Part shown: piece after piece, positions 20,997-32,600 of the stretch
Layout of the letters: every line of letters starts with the position of its first letter
How positions within the stretch are numbered: position 1 is the first letter of the stretch
Assembly: GCA_029851415.1 (NCBI GenBank)
Contig: CM056741.1
Coordinates: 180,279,021-180,343,020 of the forward strand
Reading direction: 5' to 3'
Length of the DNA stretch: 64,000 nt
From: Eretmocerus hayati
Taxonomy: Eukaryota > Arthropoda > Insecta > Hymenoptera > Aphelinidae
Notes under the pieces: model-generated
Told to the model about the DNA's origin: nothing
Seen by the model: the letters and a program-made list of their open reading frames with translations, nothing else
The model's database searches: none
Made by a program: the position numbers and the translations under genes

Positions 20997-23105
20997 ATGG
21001 TTACCAAGATAAATGTAAATATGGTTAACATAGAAATTAAACAGCTCATTTTAGATACTATGATTTTGTCCCCTTACAACTTATTCCTGATTATGAATAT
21101 CACATTTCTCGATCTCACATCAGAATCTACAACAAAAATGACCATGCTTCATTCCATGGAATCTCAATAATTCTGGATGCAAATCTTTTACATTCCTGAG
21201 ATAATTGTTATATGCGTTGATATACATATTTTCATTCAAATGGGGGATAAATCATGACAACTTTGATAACAAAATTGCAAATATCTAACTGTTATCAATG
21301 GAATTTTAGACAATACAAAACGTCAGGTTGCTGAATTTATGATTCGACAAAAATCTTGCATTGATATCATTCATAACAATATGAATCCTAACCTTATCTA
21401 ATGTTGAAAATAGAATTCAATCGGATCCAAAAAGTTATTTCAATAAGACTAAATGTGTGCATATTGAAGCTGAAAGGGATGTAATGAGATAGAATTGTTT
21501 TTGACTTAGAGTCAGTATTCAGAATATAGTTTGAGGAAAATCAGCCGAATCGCGTGGAACACTGGGTTTACTCTTAAAATTGTAAAAGCTCCCATTAGAA
21601 TTTATCTCCAAATCTTAATATTGGGGTCAATTCAATCTCTCAAATGTACGTGACCACGTCACATTTTCTTCACAAAATTCCCGTAATCAACTCAATTTAT
21701 TGAACACAAAACAGATCAATCAGGTGAATCACACGGTCAGCTCACAAATCGGTTTTTCTGAAAATTTTTCACACACAACTTTGAAGATTTGAGAATAGAT
21801 CATCAGATGAAACATTATGTATGTTTGTAGTCTCGCGCTCAACTTTGCCGAAATTGGACACCTTACGTGCAAAAAAAGAGTAAAGAACTCCAGCTGAGCC
21901 TATTGTGGGGGAGCCCTTTCACGTTCAAACTTTTTCCAATCAGTAAAAAGAATTTCTTACCAGAGGATAAAGTGATCATCAAAGCTCGAAAAATATTGGG
22001 AGAGGAGAGGTGAAAATTGGAAGGTCTTTGCGACTTAAAGGAAAGTAGAACTTGATATCGGTATCGTTCATTGAGAAATTCAATCCGTGAACACGTTTGG
22101 CGCGAGGCCGATTTTTCGAAATGTTATCTAGCCCACTAACTAGACTTCCGTATACTGGAAAACATGTCTTTATGGGACCAGAACTTTTGGGGTTATTGCT
22201 TTTGACGAAGTTAATACCCTGAAAGATTTTTATAGGGAATATTCTCCGAGCAATTATAAGCTGGTAAAAATTGGAAAAGAAAAAGTCACGGGGCTCACCG
22301 GTGGATATCGTTGTAGCCATCATACTTTTTATAATTTTGTCAAATTTTTCACAACAACGCATTGTAATGAGGCGAGCGTCAAATCAAGGAGATTTTTTAA
22401 CATAAAAAAATAGGGTAATAAATATCGAAAGACTGACCATTAACACTTTCCCGTTCCTCTTTTGAAGAAATTCTCAAGGTTTTTCTTTGATCAGATGGAA
22501 TAACTGCTAGATTTTTTGCATGAAATCTATCAAAATCCACGTACTAATGAGGAAATTCAAATTGGTCCAGAAGTACTGCTCTGTTCGACCTTTCTGTATT
22601 CGTCAAAAAGTCACTTGTTTGCAGTCCTTCTCAGTGGCATCGGATGAAAAATAAAGGGATTCCTTCTCTAATAGACATCTGTGAAACTGTCAAATAGTTA
22701 AGGGGTCAGTGTTAAAAATTATTATCACTGAAAACATGTATGAATGTGGATTCCATAGGACTTTTATTTCATGATCATTGTATCATGCCACTGACGATAG
22801 AATTTCAACTATTAAATTCCTAGTCCCAGCTATGAAAACCTTAAAACTAATGAGATCAGTAATATACAAATGACGCTGAGGAACGATGCTTTTACATTAT
22901 ATAGTTATTTTGGAACAGACGATAAACATTTATGTGCAATATGTTGTTCAAAATTTGATATATTTTGAAAATTTGTAACATTTCTCATGAAGACTTAAAC
23001 TGGGCGAAATTTGAACAATGAGTCATTTATCTCGAATCTCACTTCCTCGAAGATATACATATCATTCATACACCTAGAGTCATCAAAGCTTTGGAATCAC
23101 GTAAT
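20997..23105. other. Intergenic stretch, nothing recognised
   Basis: AT-rich DNA between a foldback element and a small TTAA-flanked element. A 127-codon open frame on the minus strand (21979-22362) has no recognisable domain, lacks clear splice signals, and is not longer than chance frames elsewhere in the window. Confidence 0.4.
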
Positions 23106-23109
23106 TTAA

Positions 23110-23238
23110 TACGTTCGCTGCGACGGTAAAAATCGCAATTCCTTCCCTGTGTGCGACGAATCCCGTAAGACAAAAATCTGCCTCACACACAGAAGGACAA
23201 AGCGGGACCCACCGGTGGGCCCCGTCGCAGTGAATGTA
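23110..23238. mobile_element. piggyBac-like miniature element with TTAA flanks
   Basis: A 129 bp foldback whose ends are TACGTTCGCTGCGACGG and CCGTCGCAGTGAATGTA. It is flanked on both sides by TTAA (23106-23109 and 23239-23242), the signature target of piggyBac transposases. The inside is also partly self-complementary (CCTGTGTGCG with CACACAG; CCCACCGGTGGG). It is far too short to encode anything, so it would be a miniature non-autonomous element mobilised in trans. Confidence 0.75.
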
Positions 23239-23242
23239 TTAA

Positions 23243-24787
23243 TAATCAGAACTACTCAAATGAGCAGTCGATGACCTTAACAGTATTGTAAATGTCTTTA
23301 CATCTCTTATAATCTATAAATTTTATTCTCTTTCACCCATTCTTTACTCTCTTTCATCACGGGTGCTATGCGAAATCAACAATTTTTTTATCCCCGTCTT
23401 TACATGAATCACACACACCCACACTTACTAATTTGATAGACATTTACGAAAAAGATGATTAATAGTCAACAACTCTTCGCTTCATGCGATTTTTTTCATA
23501 TATTATCTTTGGCTCTCTAACTAGGTAATGCAAAGTCACTGTGTGCAATTTACTAGTTGGTTTACATTTACTACAATACCTAAGAATGTGCGTGTGAGTA
23601 ACAATCCACGGAAGCGCGAGTAAACATGAATCAGCCTCAAAAAAAACTCATCATGCATAAAATTCATATTTTAAGCACATTAAATGGTGATTTTTTTTCG
23701 AGGAATCACCTTTTTTAGCGGCAGGCAATTATTGCACTGAATTATTAATTAACAGATGAATTACAGTTGACTTGTTCTCATGGTTAACCTCAATATCGAT
23801 GATAACACTATAGTCAATGTATAAAAAGACTGCGAGCATTCAACGGCTAACAATTAAATATTCTACACTGCTTAATTGGATTACGTTTATAGAGATATTA
23901 ACTTTGAGTAAATCATGAAAATACACAGGAAGATATTTTGTACAGCCAAGAAAATTTTTACTCGAATAGCGACGCTGAAATACATTCATAAAAATTCTAA
24001 TCCATGACTATATGCACTCGTCAATGAGCCACATCAAAGCTACAGTATAATCTCTTTTCAGTCAAAAGAACCAATACCTTGATATGATTAGTCAGTTCTT
24101 TATATGTTTCCCTCAAACAAGTAAGTATTAGTGATATGTATCCCACAGTCATGATGCTTGGATAAAATTTGTCAAATTCAACCTTGAAGAAAGTACAAAT
24201 TTTCAATCAATATCTGTTAACAATGCGTAAATACAGTCCTTTCTTGTACTTTATCTCGACTTTCATCATCCAGGCATCAAATGCATTAACATTTAGCTCG
24301 GAATCAGGTTCATATTTGATCTAATCGTTAAAGTCAGTTACTTCAGATAAAATTTTTTCATGTTTCTATCAGTACTACGAGAAAAAAACTAATTCTTCTC
24401 AACCCAGTGAATGGTGAATTTTTGTTCTAGAGCAAATTTGTCATATAGATCGGTAAATTAGAATGTTTGAATTTCATAGTTAGTCACCACAAGAGATGCT
24501 GGCTACACATAAAAAAAATGAAATCGTCAAATAAAGGCCCCCAGAAAAGTGACAGTAACGGTCTTAACAAAATACATTCGAATTTAAAATCTAACAATTC
24601 TAAACTGTTGGGGATGGTCCCATAGATTTTTGGGATCTTGAAAAATTCAGCTGGATTCAAAGTTTTCTGCTGGACTAGAGCTGAGCTTCTGAGTATTCAT
24701 ATTAACCACAAAATTGAGAGTTGACGTGGAGAAAATGAATAATTTTTGACGAATAATCCCTGAGTAAATCATAAATATGAGAATCAT
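23243..24787. other. Intergenic stretch, nothing recognised
   Basis: AT-rich DNA with only short open frames and no repeat matched elsewhere in the window. It lies between the TTAA-flanked miniature element and a large palindrome. Confidence 0.4.
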
Positions 24788-24891
24788 AATATTTTTATTC
24801 GTTTCTATGGTACAAAATATGAACTTCCCACGACCTATGGGGTCCCGAAAATTTTTTTTGGTCCCATGACGAGGATTTCCGGAAATGAAGT

Positions 24892-25230
24892 AATAGTACA
24901 TTTCGATACAAGGGTGGAAAAACTTTTTTTCGCGTCTGAGTGTTGGGTTTCCAGCCTGAGCCGTAGGCGAAGGTCGGAATCAACACGAGGATGCGAAAAA
25001 TAAGTTTTACACCCGTGTATCGAATACTATTTTTGGCAAACTGTGAGAGAAAGTGGAAAATCAGTGCGGAAAAGTTACTTTCTCGCACAGTGTGTCAAAA
25101 TAGTAGATTATGTACCCGGGTGCTACAATCGCGGATTCTCATGACGAGTGCTGCAAACTTCGTTTGCAGCACGAGTTATGGGAAGCCGCGATTGTGGCAC
25201 GAGGTGCATATTATTTTTTATAGTCACCCA
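24892..25230 (-). repeat. Dispersed repeat family C, copy 2, nested in a palindrome
   Basis: It starts at ATAGTACATTTCGATACAAG and carries the GGCGAAGGTCGGAATCA, CACGAGGATGCG and ACACCCGTGTATCGA blocks of the family. Its far part contains a tight hairpin (25119-25200, GTGCTACAATCGCGG with its complement). The right arm of the surrounding palindrome lacks this segment, which shows it inserted after the palindrome formed. Confidence 0.75.
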
Positions 25231-25360
25231 GCTACTATGAAATACATTTTTTTCAAATTCTAGTAGCTTTTTTCACTAAAATGCGAATAATTCGAGTGTT
25301 CTCACAGATAGAGACATGCAATTTGCGGCATTCAAAAGGTCTTCCCAAAACCTATCGAAA

Positions 25361-25480
25361 TCGCTATCGAAAAGCTGATTTTGAAGTTATGGGCGGCCTG
25401 TACGAGCAAAAGTGTGAAAATCGCTATCGAAAAGCTGATTTTGAAGTTATGGGCGGCCTGTACGAGCAAAAGTGTGAAAA
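25361..25480 (+). repeat. Perfect 60 bp tandem duplication
   Basis: Positions 25361-25420 and 25421-25480 are identical over 60 bases (unit starts TCGCTATCGAAAAGCTGATT). Sixty is a multiple of three, so a short open frame runs through both copies, but nothing suggests it is a gene. The mirror arm of the surrounding palindrome has a single copy. Confidence 0.95.
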
Positions 25481-26752
25481 TCACTAAACAGTGAATTTCT
25501 CGGTTGCCTATTTTTTCGAATTACTGAAAATCACATATATGATGTGAAATTTTGTGTTATTTCAGGAAAAAGTGGTCCCGATTCCCTTTTCCACCGTCTA
25601 AGACCTGTTTTTTCAAATTTTCACTAACCTATTTTTTAGGCACTTTGAAATTGTCTGCTTACTGCGCATGCGCAGGAATTTCAACTCTTGAAAGCAACTC
25701 CATTGGAAAGCCAAGAGAATTTCCTTAAAAATGACCACTTGACGGAGTCAATTCCATCAATTTGGCTCGGAGCTACAAAGTTTGAAAGACCACCGAATCT
25801 CGATAACCACCGAGTTGGATCGGAGCCACCGCAACAACAGTACGAAAATCAGGGCACTATCACGATATCACTATCAGGGATAATATCGTTTCTCTATTGC
25901 CGCACTCGAGCTGAAACTTCATCTTTCGGAGGCTGTAACTCCGAGCCAAATTGATGAAATTGACTTCGTCGAGTGGTCATTTTGAGGGAAATTTTCTTGG
26001 CTTTCCAATGGAGTTTGTTTCAAGAGTTCAAATTCCTGCGCATGCGCAGTAAGCAGACAATTTCAAAGTGCCTAAAAAATAGGTTTGCGGAAATTTGAAA
26101 AAAACAGGCCTTAAACGGTGGAAAAAGAAATCGGGACCACTTTTTCCTGAAAGAACACAAAATTTCACATCATATTTATGATTTTCAGGAATTAAAAAAA
26201 AATAGGCAACTGAGGAATTTACTGTTTAGTGGTTTTAACACTTTTGCTCGTACAGGCTGCCCATAACCTCAAAATTATCTGTTCAATAACGATTTCGATA
26301 CGTTTTGGGAAGACCTTTCGAATGCCGCAAATTGCATGTCTCTATCTGTGAGAAAACTTGACTTATTTGCATTTTAGTGAAAAAAGCTGCTAGAATTTGG
26401 GAAAAAATGTATTTTAATTCATTTTGGGAGATCCTCGTCATGGGACCAAGAAAATTTTTCGGGTCCCCATAGGTCGTGGGAAGTTCATATTTTGTACCAT
26501 AGAATCTAATAAAAATGTTAACAGAAGGATCTGAGACATGACCCTTTTTCGTAGGTCGCTTTCGCGTGGAACTACTCATATGAATTATCCACCGATAGAT
26601 CTAGTCATCCCGTCCCAAGCTATACATCACAAGACATATCACTCATAAATTTGCAAGGACTCAAATATTGGCAAATAAAACTGAGATCCTCCAAAAAGTA
26701 AGTGATTCCCTGATTAGAAAGATTTGAAGATAGTTTCCATTGACGCACAGTA

Positions 26753-27848
26753 CAGTCCCTACCATAAATAATGGAACACGTAGGGTCTCACTCAAACAGC
26801 GATATCTCCGATTTGATTTGTCGTACGGAAATTCTGAATAAAGGGTTCTGAAGAGCACAAAAAATCTATCGATTTATGGGTTTTGATAATTTTTTACGTG
26901 CTTTTCAAGTGCCCGTCCACGTGGTTGAAAATCAGAAAAAATTTTCCTTCCAATCAATCACCTACAATTTTGACAGGAGTGATTCAATCACAAAAATACT
27001 CACGGGATCTTATAGATCGTTCAAAAATCTAAAAATTTGGTCTTCTGTAAAACTTTTGTGCGACCCTTCCCGTCTGACTTACGAGCTCCGAAAGAAAACT
27101 TCGTACTAACATAGGGTGTTTATGGAGATACCGAGCCTGGCACCTGTTCAATTGTCTCTCGCTCTATTCAGGGGCAAAATCGAATTAGAAAAATATCATG
27201 GCATATGATTTCGACGTAAAATGTTCTGATAATTCTGAATATTTCATCAGATTTTGTCTAAGATTTAAGATAGCAACGATTTCTCGAAATTTGATGTGAA
27301 AATTGATAAATTTCGTGTTTTGCTCCCATAGGTCACATTTGAGACAAAATCTGATGAAATATTATAAAAGATGAGATCATTTTACGCCACAATCATGTGT
27401 CATGATATTTTTTAAATCCAATTTTGCCCCAGAATAGAGCGAGAGAAAATTGAACAGGTGCCAGTCTCGGTATCTTCATAAACACCCTATGTTACTACAA
27501 AGTTTTCTTTCGGAGCTCGTAAGTCAGACGGGAAGGGTCGTACGAAAATTTTACACAGGACCAAATTTTTAGATTTTTGAACGATCTACAAGATCCCGGG
27601 AGGATTTTTGTGATTGGATCACTCCCGTCAAAACTGTAGGTGATTGATTGAATGAAAATTTTTTCTGATTTTCAACCACGTGTACGGGCACTTAAAAAGC
27701 ACGTAAAAATCATTTAAACCCATGAATTGATAGATTCTTTTGTGCTCTTCAAAACCCTTTTTTTCAGAATTCCCGTACGACCAATCAAATCGGAGATATC
27801 GCTGTTTGAGTGAGACCCTACGTGTTCCATTATTTATGGTAGGGACTG
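26753..27848. mobile_element. Tc1/mariner-like TA-flanked foldback element, 1.1 kb
   Basis: The ends are CAGTCCCTACCATAAATAAT and its exact complement, each next to TA (26751-26752 and 27849-27850). The arms pair over about 500 bp, through ACAGCGATATCTCCGATTTG, the GTCTGACTTACGAGCTCCG region and CATAGGGTGTTTATG, to a centre near 27300. No transposase frame is present. The CAGT start and TA duplication are Tc1/mariner hallmarks. Confidence 0.85.
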
Positions 27849-28307
27849 TATCTTCGCCATTTTTTTTTTAGTTGTGACCTCATTGATAGATTAATGAGTT
27901 TTTGCGGTCCAATGAAAATTTTTAGATCGTAAAAAGTTGGTCTACTTCGATAGATGTCACGTATAAGGCTCATCTTTCAGGAAATCCTTCGACAAATCGA
28001 AATCCATCGGTCACAGTTCTTTTGCTCTAACCAAAACAGCGATGAAGCACCGTGATAAATTAAATAATGCAATAGTATTCGCCTCAGAAGATGCTGGGAG
28101 CCTAAGCTCACAAGGGGAGCTATTTTCGGAATGTTAATCTCCCGCCTTTGAGATTTCCTAAGTCTTTTGAAAGTATAGAAGGTAATTTCTGTCAGTGCGA
28201 GTTTTGACGTAGGATCTCACCCTGTACCTAATTTGCCGTATCTCATCGACATTTCTATCGAAAGTACATTGTGAATCATGATCTAAGTCCCACTGAAACA
28301 TTTAACC

Positions 28308-28476
28308 TTGTTTACAACCTGGTGAACAACCTTTGTTTTTAAACCTTGGAAACTATCTTGGAGAAAACCTTGATAAACCACCTTGTGAACAAGGTTGCTC
28401 ACGAGGTAGTTTACAAGGTTAATTCCAAGGTTTTATACAAGGTTGTTTATCAGGTTGTAAACGAGGTTAAATGTTT
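28308..28476. repeat. CAAGGTT short-repeat hairpin
   Basis: The left half is made of AACCTTG-type words at 10-15 bp spacing, and the right half is made of the complementary CAAGGTT words at similar spacing. The result is an imperfect hairpin that also has an internal tandem pattern. A 60-codon open frame in the right half simply reads the repeat. Confidence 0.6.
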
Positions 28477-29182
28477 GGGGAAGAACTCTTGTTTGTCTAA
28501 GGGATTCCTTGATCTCCCACTGGTGTAAACCTTTTTTCGTCGAGGTGTTCGAAGAAAGATGAGATATTGTCTCTTATTTTTCTCCATGTATTTTAAGTTC
28601 ACCTCAAAATATCTGAAATTTGTGCCCAGGAAATCTTGGAACTCAGAATTTAGTTCGTGGCTGAAATGTCATCGGAAATATATACATTATTCTGAATTTG
28701 TTTTCGTAGCATATCAAAATTCATAAAATACTAATAGACCACTGCCATTCCATCATTAATTTTTTAATAACACTAAGGTAATAATCAACTATCGATCAAA
28801 CATGAGACATCATTCACGAATCAATGAGTGTCAAAGACCAAGAAACAAGCAATATTAATAGACAAAATACTTTTGTCGATCAACAAATGATGATGTATCC
28901 ACAAGGCTACAAATGAACAAAAGAACTGTTCGGCCTTGGATTTTATCATCATAATAATGCCGAATAATTTATACTAAGGAAGCGGTAATTGTAAATTCCC
29001 ATGAGTGATCGATGATCCTGGCATTCCTTCAAAGGAATCAAAATCAATCAAGGAATCGAAAATGATCGATTAGTCTACTAAGTCATCAGTTTGTATTGCA
29101 AGAGTCTCAAAGACAGAGGAAAATCTCATAGTTGTACGATTTTTCAACTCGGCATCAGCACCATACTAAAGCGCTGACCACA

Positions 29183-29188
29183 TTTATT
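29183..29188 (-). terminator. Poly(A) signal of the amino acid transporter gene
   Basis: AATAAA on the minus strand (TTTATT on plus) lies about 135 nt after the stop codon at 29322. It is the first canonical hexamer downstream of the last exon. Confidence 0.55.
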
Positions 29189-29321
29189 TTATGAACTGAA
29201 TTAAAAAGCCTATTTTTTTCATTGTGCATTCAATCCCGGCAACGGGAATTACTTTTTCACGCACTATTCGAGTAAAGCAATCGACAAGAAGGTGAGTTAA
29301 CGCAAATGATGATTTAGTGAT

Positions 29322-29647
29322 TCAGTCGTCCCACGTTGGGAAGCTATCTTCGTGGACGAAAAGAGACGGTTTTGTGGAAGAAGATGCTGGAACAGTCGAA
29401 CTTGGTTCACCCCCGAAGCTTGTATTGCCAAAAGCAGGCTGTCCAAATGCATCGAGCTGCTGACTTTCGTAGATACTTCGATCAGAGTGAGCGTACGTCG
29501 AACTCGACGACTTGGCTTGAGGCTGAGTTATGGTTAGCTCGATGTTTCCAGCTTTCCCGGTGGCTTCGGATGTACCAGCTGCATCGGCTGAACTTTCCGT
29601 TTCCAGGCTGCTGTTCTTTATTCCGTATTTGAAGTACATGATGAAAC
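29322..29647 (-). CDS. Transporter last exon k
   Basis: Residues 572-679 and stop: [18 protein letters not shown] closes the final helix. A hydrophilic Ser/Thr-rich tail of about 90 residues follows, ending [14 protein letters not shown]. Acceptor ACGCAG; the TGA stop is at 29322-29324. Confidence 0.92.
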
Positions 29648-32600
29648 CTGCGTAAAAGTTGAAAATTAAATTGAAATTTTGGTGATAATTTTGGATGATT
29701 TGAACGGAATAGATAATGGAACACTTCTTCAATTGGGATATTGAAATGTATTCATAACCATGAGCACAGCAAACCCTTGTTATCCGCAGAATTTTTATCA
29801 GCGGGTTTCGTTATTCGCGGTTACTCGGTTTGCAATTTGACCCGTGACAAATGATGTGCGACCTTATGAAATACAACCCGCATATGGCATGCGTTAGGTT
29901 TGGATAATACTTTCTTTCTGGATGGGTCCTGAATCATCAATTAGCAATACTTCTCGTTCGTTTGAGGCTCTTCATCATGAAGAATTTCATTGTTGAATTC
30001 ATCGAAATTGATTATGAGCAGCTCTATATCGATCGTCTTTTCTGTAATTATCTAAAATCATAAGAAAAATACCCTGGCACTTTCGATCAATCGCTCGTTT
30101 CGATCATAGATCTCGTACACTGTAAAAAAATTTCGAGGTAAAAATACCTGGTGGGGTTGTAGATTCACAGAGTTGAGCATGGTGAATTTACCAGAAAGTG
30201 ATGAAACCTACGAGCGGCTTGTAAATTTACCATGCTCAGCACAGGAAATCCTGGGACACCATGCTGAGCATGGTGAGCTTATACGTTCCGGAGCTTGTAA
30301 ATTTCCCGTCCCAGGCTTGTAAATTTCATTTGAGTACGCGTGCGCGAGTTGCAATCTGAAAATTTTTGAATCGGCCGTTCAAAGCGAACAACTGTATATA
30401 TGTGGGAGTGGAGCATCAGATGACAGCAGACTCGAAAATCGAAAGTGCATGGGCAATATAGGCATCCGTCAACGTCTGTATACGTAAATAAACGATGTAA
30501 ATAAAGGGATGTTGCTCTCTGTGAACTTGCTCGTGAACGTGCATGTGTGATTGTGTGTGATGCCGGCAGCGAGAAAAGAGCTCGACGTTCGATATTAGAA
30601 AACATTTTCATCCACGGATTTCTTTTAATAGAATTATTCAAGCGCGATCAATTTTTATAACAAGACCACACAGTATTAGGTTATGACCGGTCCCAACAAA
30701 ATCGATGCATTTTTGTCCAAAAAATTCCATATACCGTAAGAATCAACACATCTCAATATCTCACTACTATGCTAGAAAAGACGGCTAGAAGTAAAATCAA
30801 CGACAACTCGACATTTTATAGAAACACTGATAAGGATCTGTCACAAAGGCACGGCACGGCGGCTCCCAAGCGAGAATTTGCCATCCGCCGGTAAGGAAAT
30901 TTACAAGCCCGCTCGAAAATTCCCCATCCGGGCTTGTAAATTCACAATGCTGAGCATGGTGTCCCTAGATTTCCTGTGATCAGCATGGTGAATTTACATA
31001 AATTTTTTTACAGTGTAGTACGAGCTACAGATTCGGTAATGGACCGTGATTCAATCATTATTCAGAGTCTGAGCTCAAAGCACTTTCTTGATATGGGAGC
31101 ATAAAAATTTACGAGAAACTCCACAGGAACTTTGTGAGACGAGCAGTCTAAGATGACAGATTTCTCCGAAAAATAGATGAATATCCTTGCGGTTTATATG
31201 TAATTTCGTCAATTTTATTTATTGTTGATCATCTTAAGATCAATGTTGCTAATCGATTTGTGAGAATAGTGTTAGATAAATCGAACGGCCATGCATGAAT
31301 CGCAATTTTTTTTGTGATTCATACAGACGGTCGAAAGCAACCTTCCCATTCTTTATGAGAGCAAGATCTTATTATCCGCGGTTTTGTTATACGCGGTACT
31401 TCTTCTTATCGCAACTCCTTTGGATAGCGAGTGACTACTGTATGACGAAATTTGAGAATGATGAAGTTTCTATAATAGGCGCAAGTGGTAACGGTCTGGC
31501 TATGGCCAGACACGTTTCAGGTTATAATCGGTGACAACGAAGAATGATATCATTACTCCTGAGATTTCTAAACTTGCATGCACTATGATCTCCGGGATGA
31601 GAAAAAAGATTAAAGAATCCAAGAATGATCAGGAGTTTTGATAATACTTGAGCGTGAAAACAGTGACTACGTGGGCAAGTAGTAACGGTCTGTCTATATT
31701 CAGACATGTTTCAGGCACTTGTTGGTAGTGGAAAGACACACCAAACTTTTGGGATTTCTGAGATTACATAAACCAAGAACTGAATCGATGACAGAATGTT
31801 CCGCGGTAATATCTTTACTGCACCTCACTTATACATCAATTTCAGTTGAGCAACGGTATGAAATCACCTCTGAAGTTGGTTGTAATTTGTGAAAAATATC
31901 TGTCTTATCATTTTCGTTTGGTTGGACGAATAAATATTGAGCCCTAATTCACAACACGCCGAATTTCTGTACAGTGCTCAGTATGACGAATGTATAACCA
32001 TCTGAATGGGCATCAATTTTATGTGAGATATTTGACTCATGCGTATTCTGAAATTGGTTGATCAAGTAGAGATACATAATAGATAAACCAACTTGGGAGA
32101 GCCATGGAATAAAAGCGAACTCATCATTGATCATGGCGATCAAATTATGAATAGTATCTGTTTGAAAGAAGGTATCTATACAAATAAAGTTAATTTGAGC
32201 ATAAAAGTTGATTTTTCAAGAGCTTGCTTCTTTGCACATACTTCGTTCATGACTTAGACAAGCTACAATTGTTGGAAAATATAAAACACGAGTTGTAGAG
32301 TACAGCCGTGGAATACTGGATAGATGAATAATGCATGATAACTGCTGAGGCTGCAGACTCACTAAAATACTTTTTATACGGAGAACGAATTGTTTTTCAT
32401 GAAGTAACTTTCCTCTACTTCTGTGCAAAACTTTTCTCATTGCTCAAGCCAAGTATTTCAAGATCTCATCTCAATTAAAAACAAAGCAATATGATACAGA
32501 TAGCGTGGTGCAAGATAACAAACTCTCAAACATTCGAAACAATTGTTCAAGTCCCCAAACTTACCTAGAGTCATCCATACGGTGAATCTCACTAATGTCA

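Larger units (their letters stand above)
24788..26520. mobile_element. 1.7 kb palindromic element carrying a nested repeat
   Basis: The outer arms share GGTACAAAATATGAACTTCC, the region CGACCTATGGGGTCCCGA, and GGTCCCATGACGAGGAT, found as the reverse complement at 26435-26520. The inner arms meet near 25850 and share CTGCGCATGCGCAGGAATTT and TTGGCTCGGAGCTAC. The left arm is interrupted at about 24892-25230 by a family C copy. It also has a perfect 60 bp tandem duplication (25361-25480) that the right arm lacks. No transposase and no clean target duplication were identified. Confidence 0.75.

Noticed and set aside
21979..22362. 127-codon minus-strand frame
   Set aside because: No recognisable domain, no splice or promoter evidence, and within the range of chance frames for AT-rich DNA of this length.
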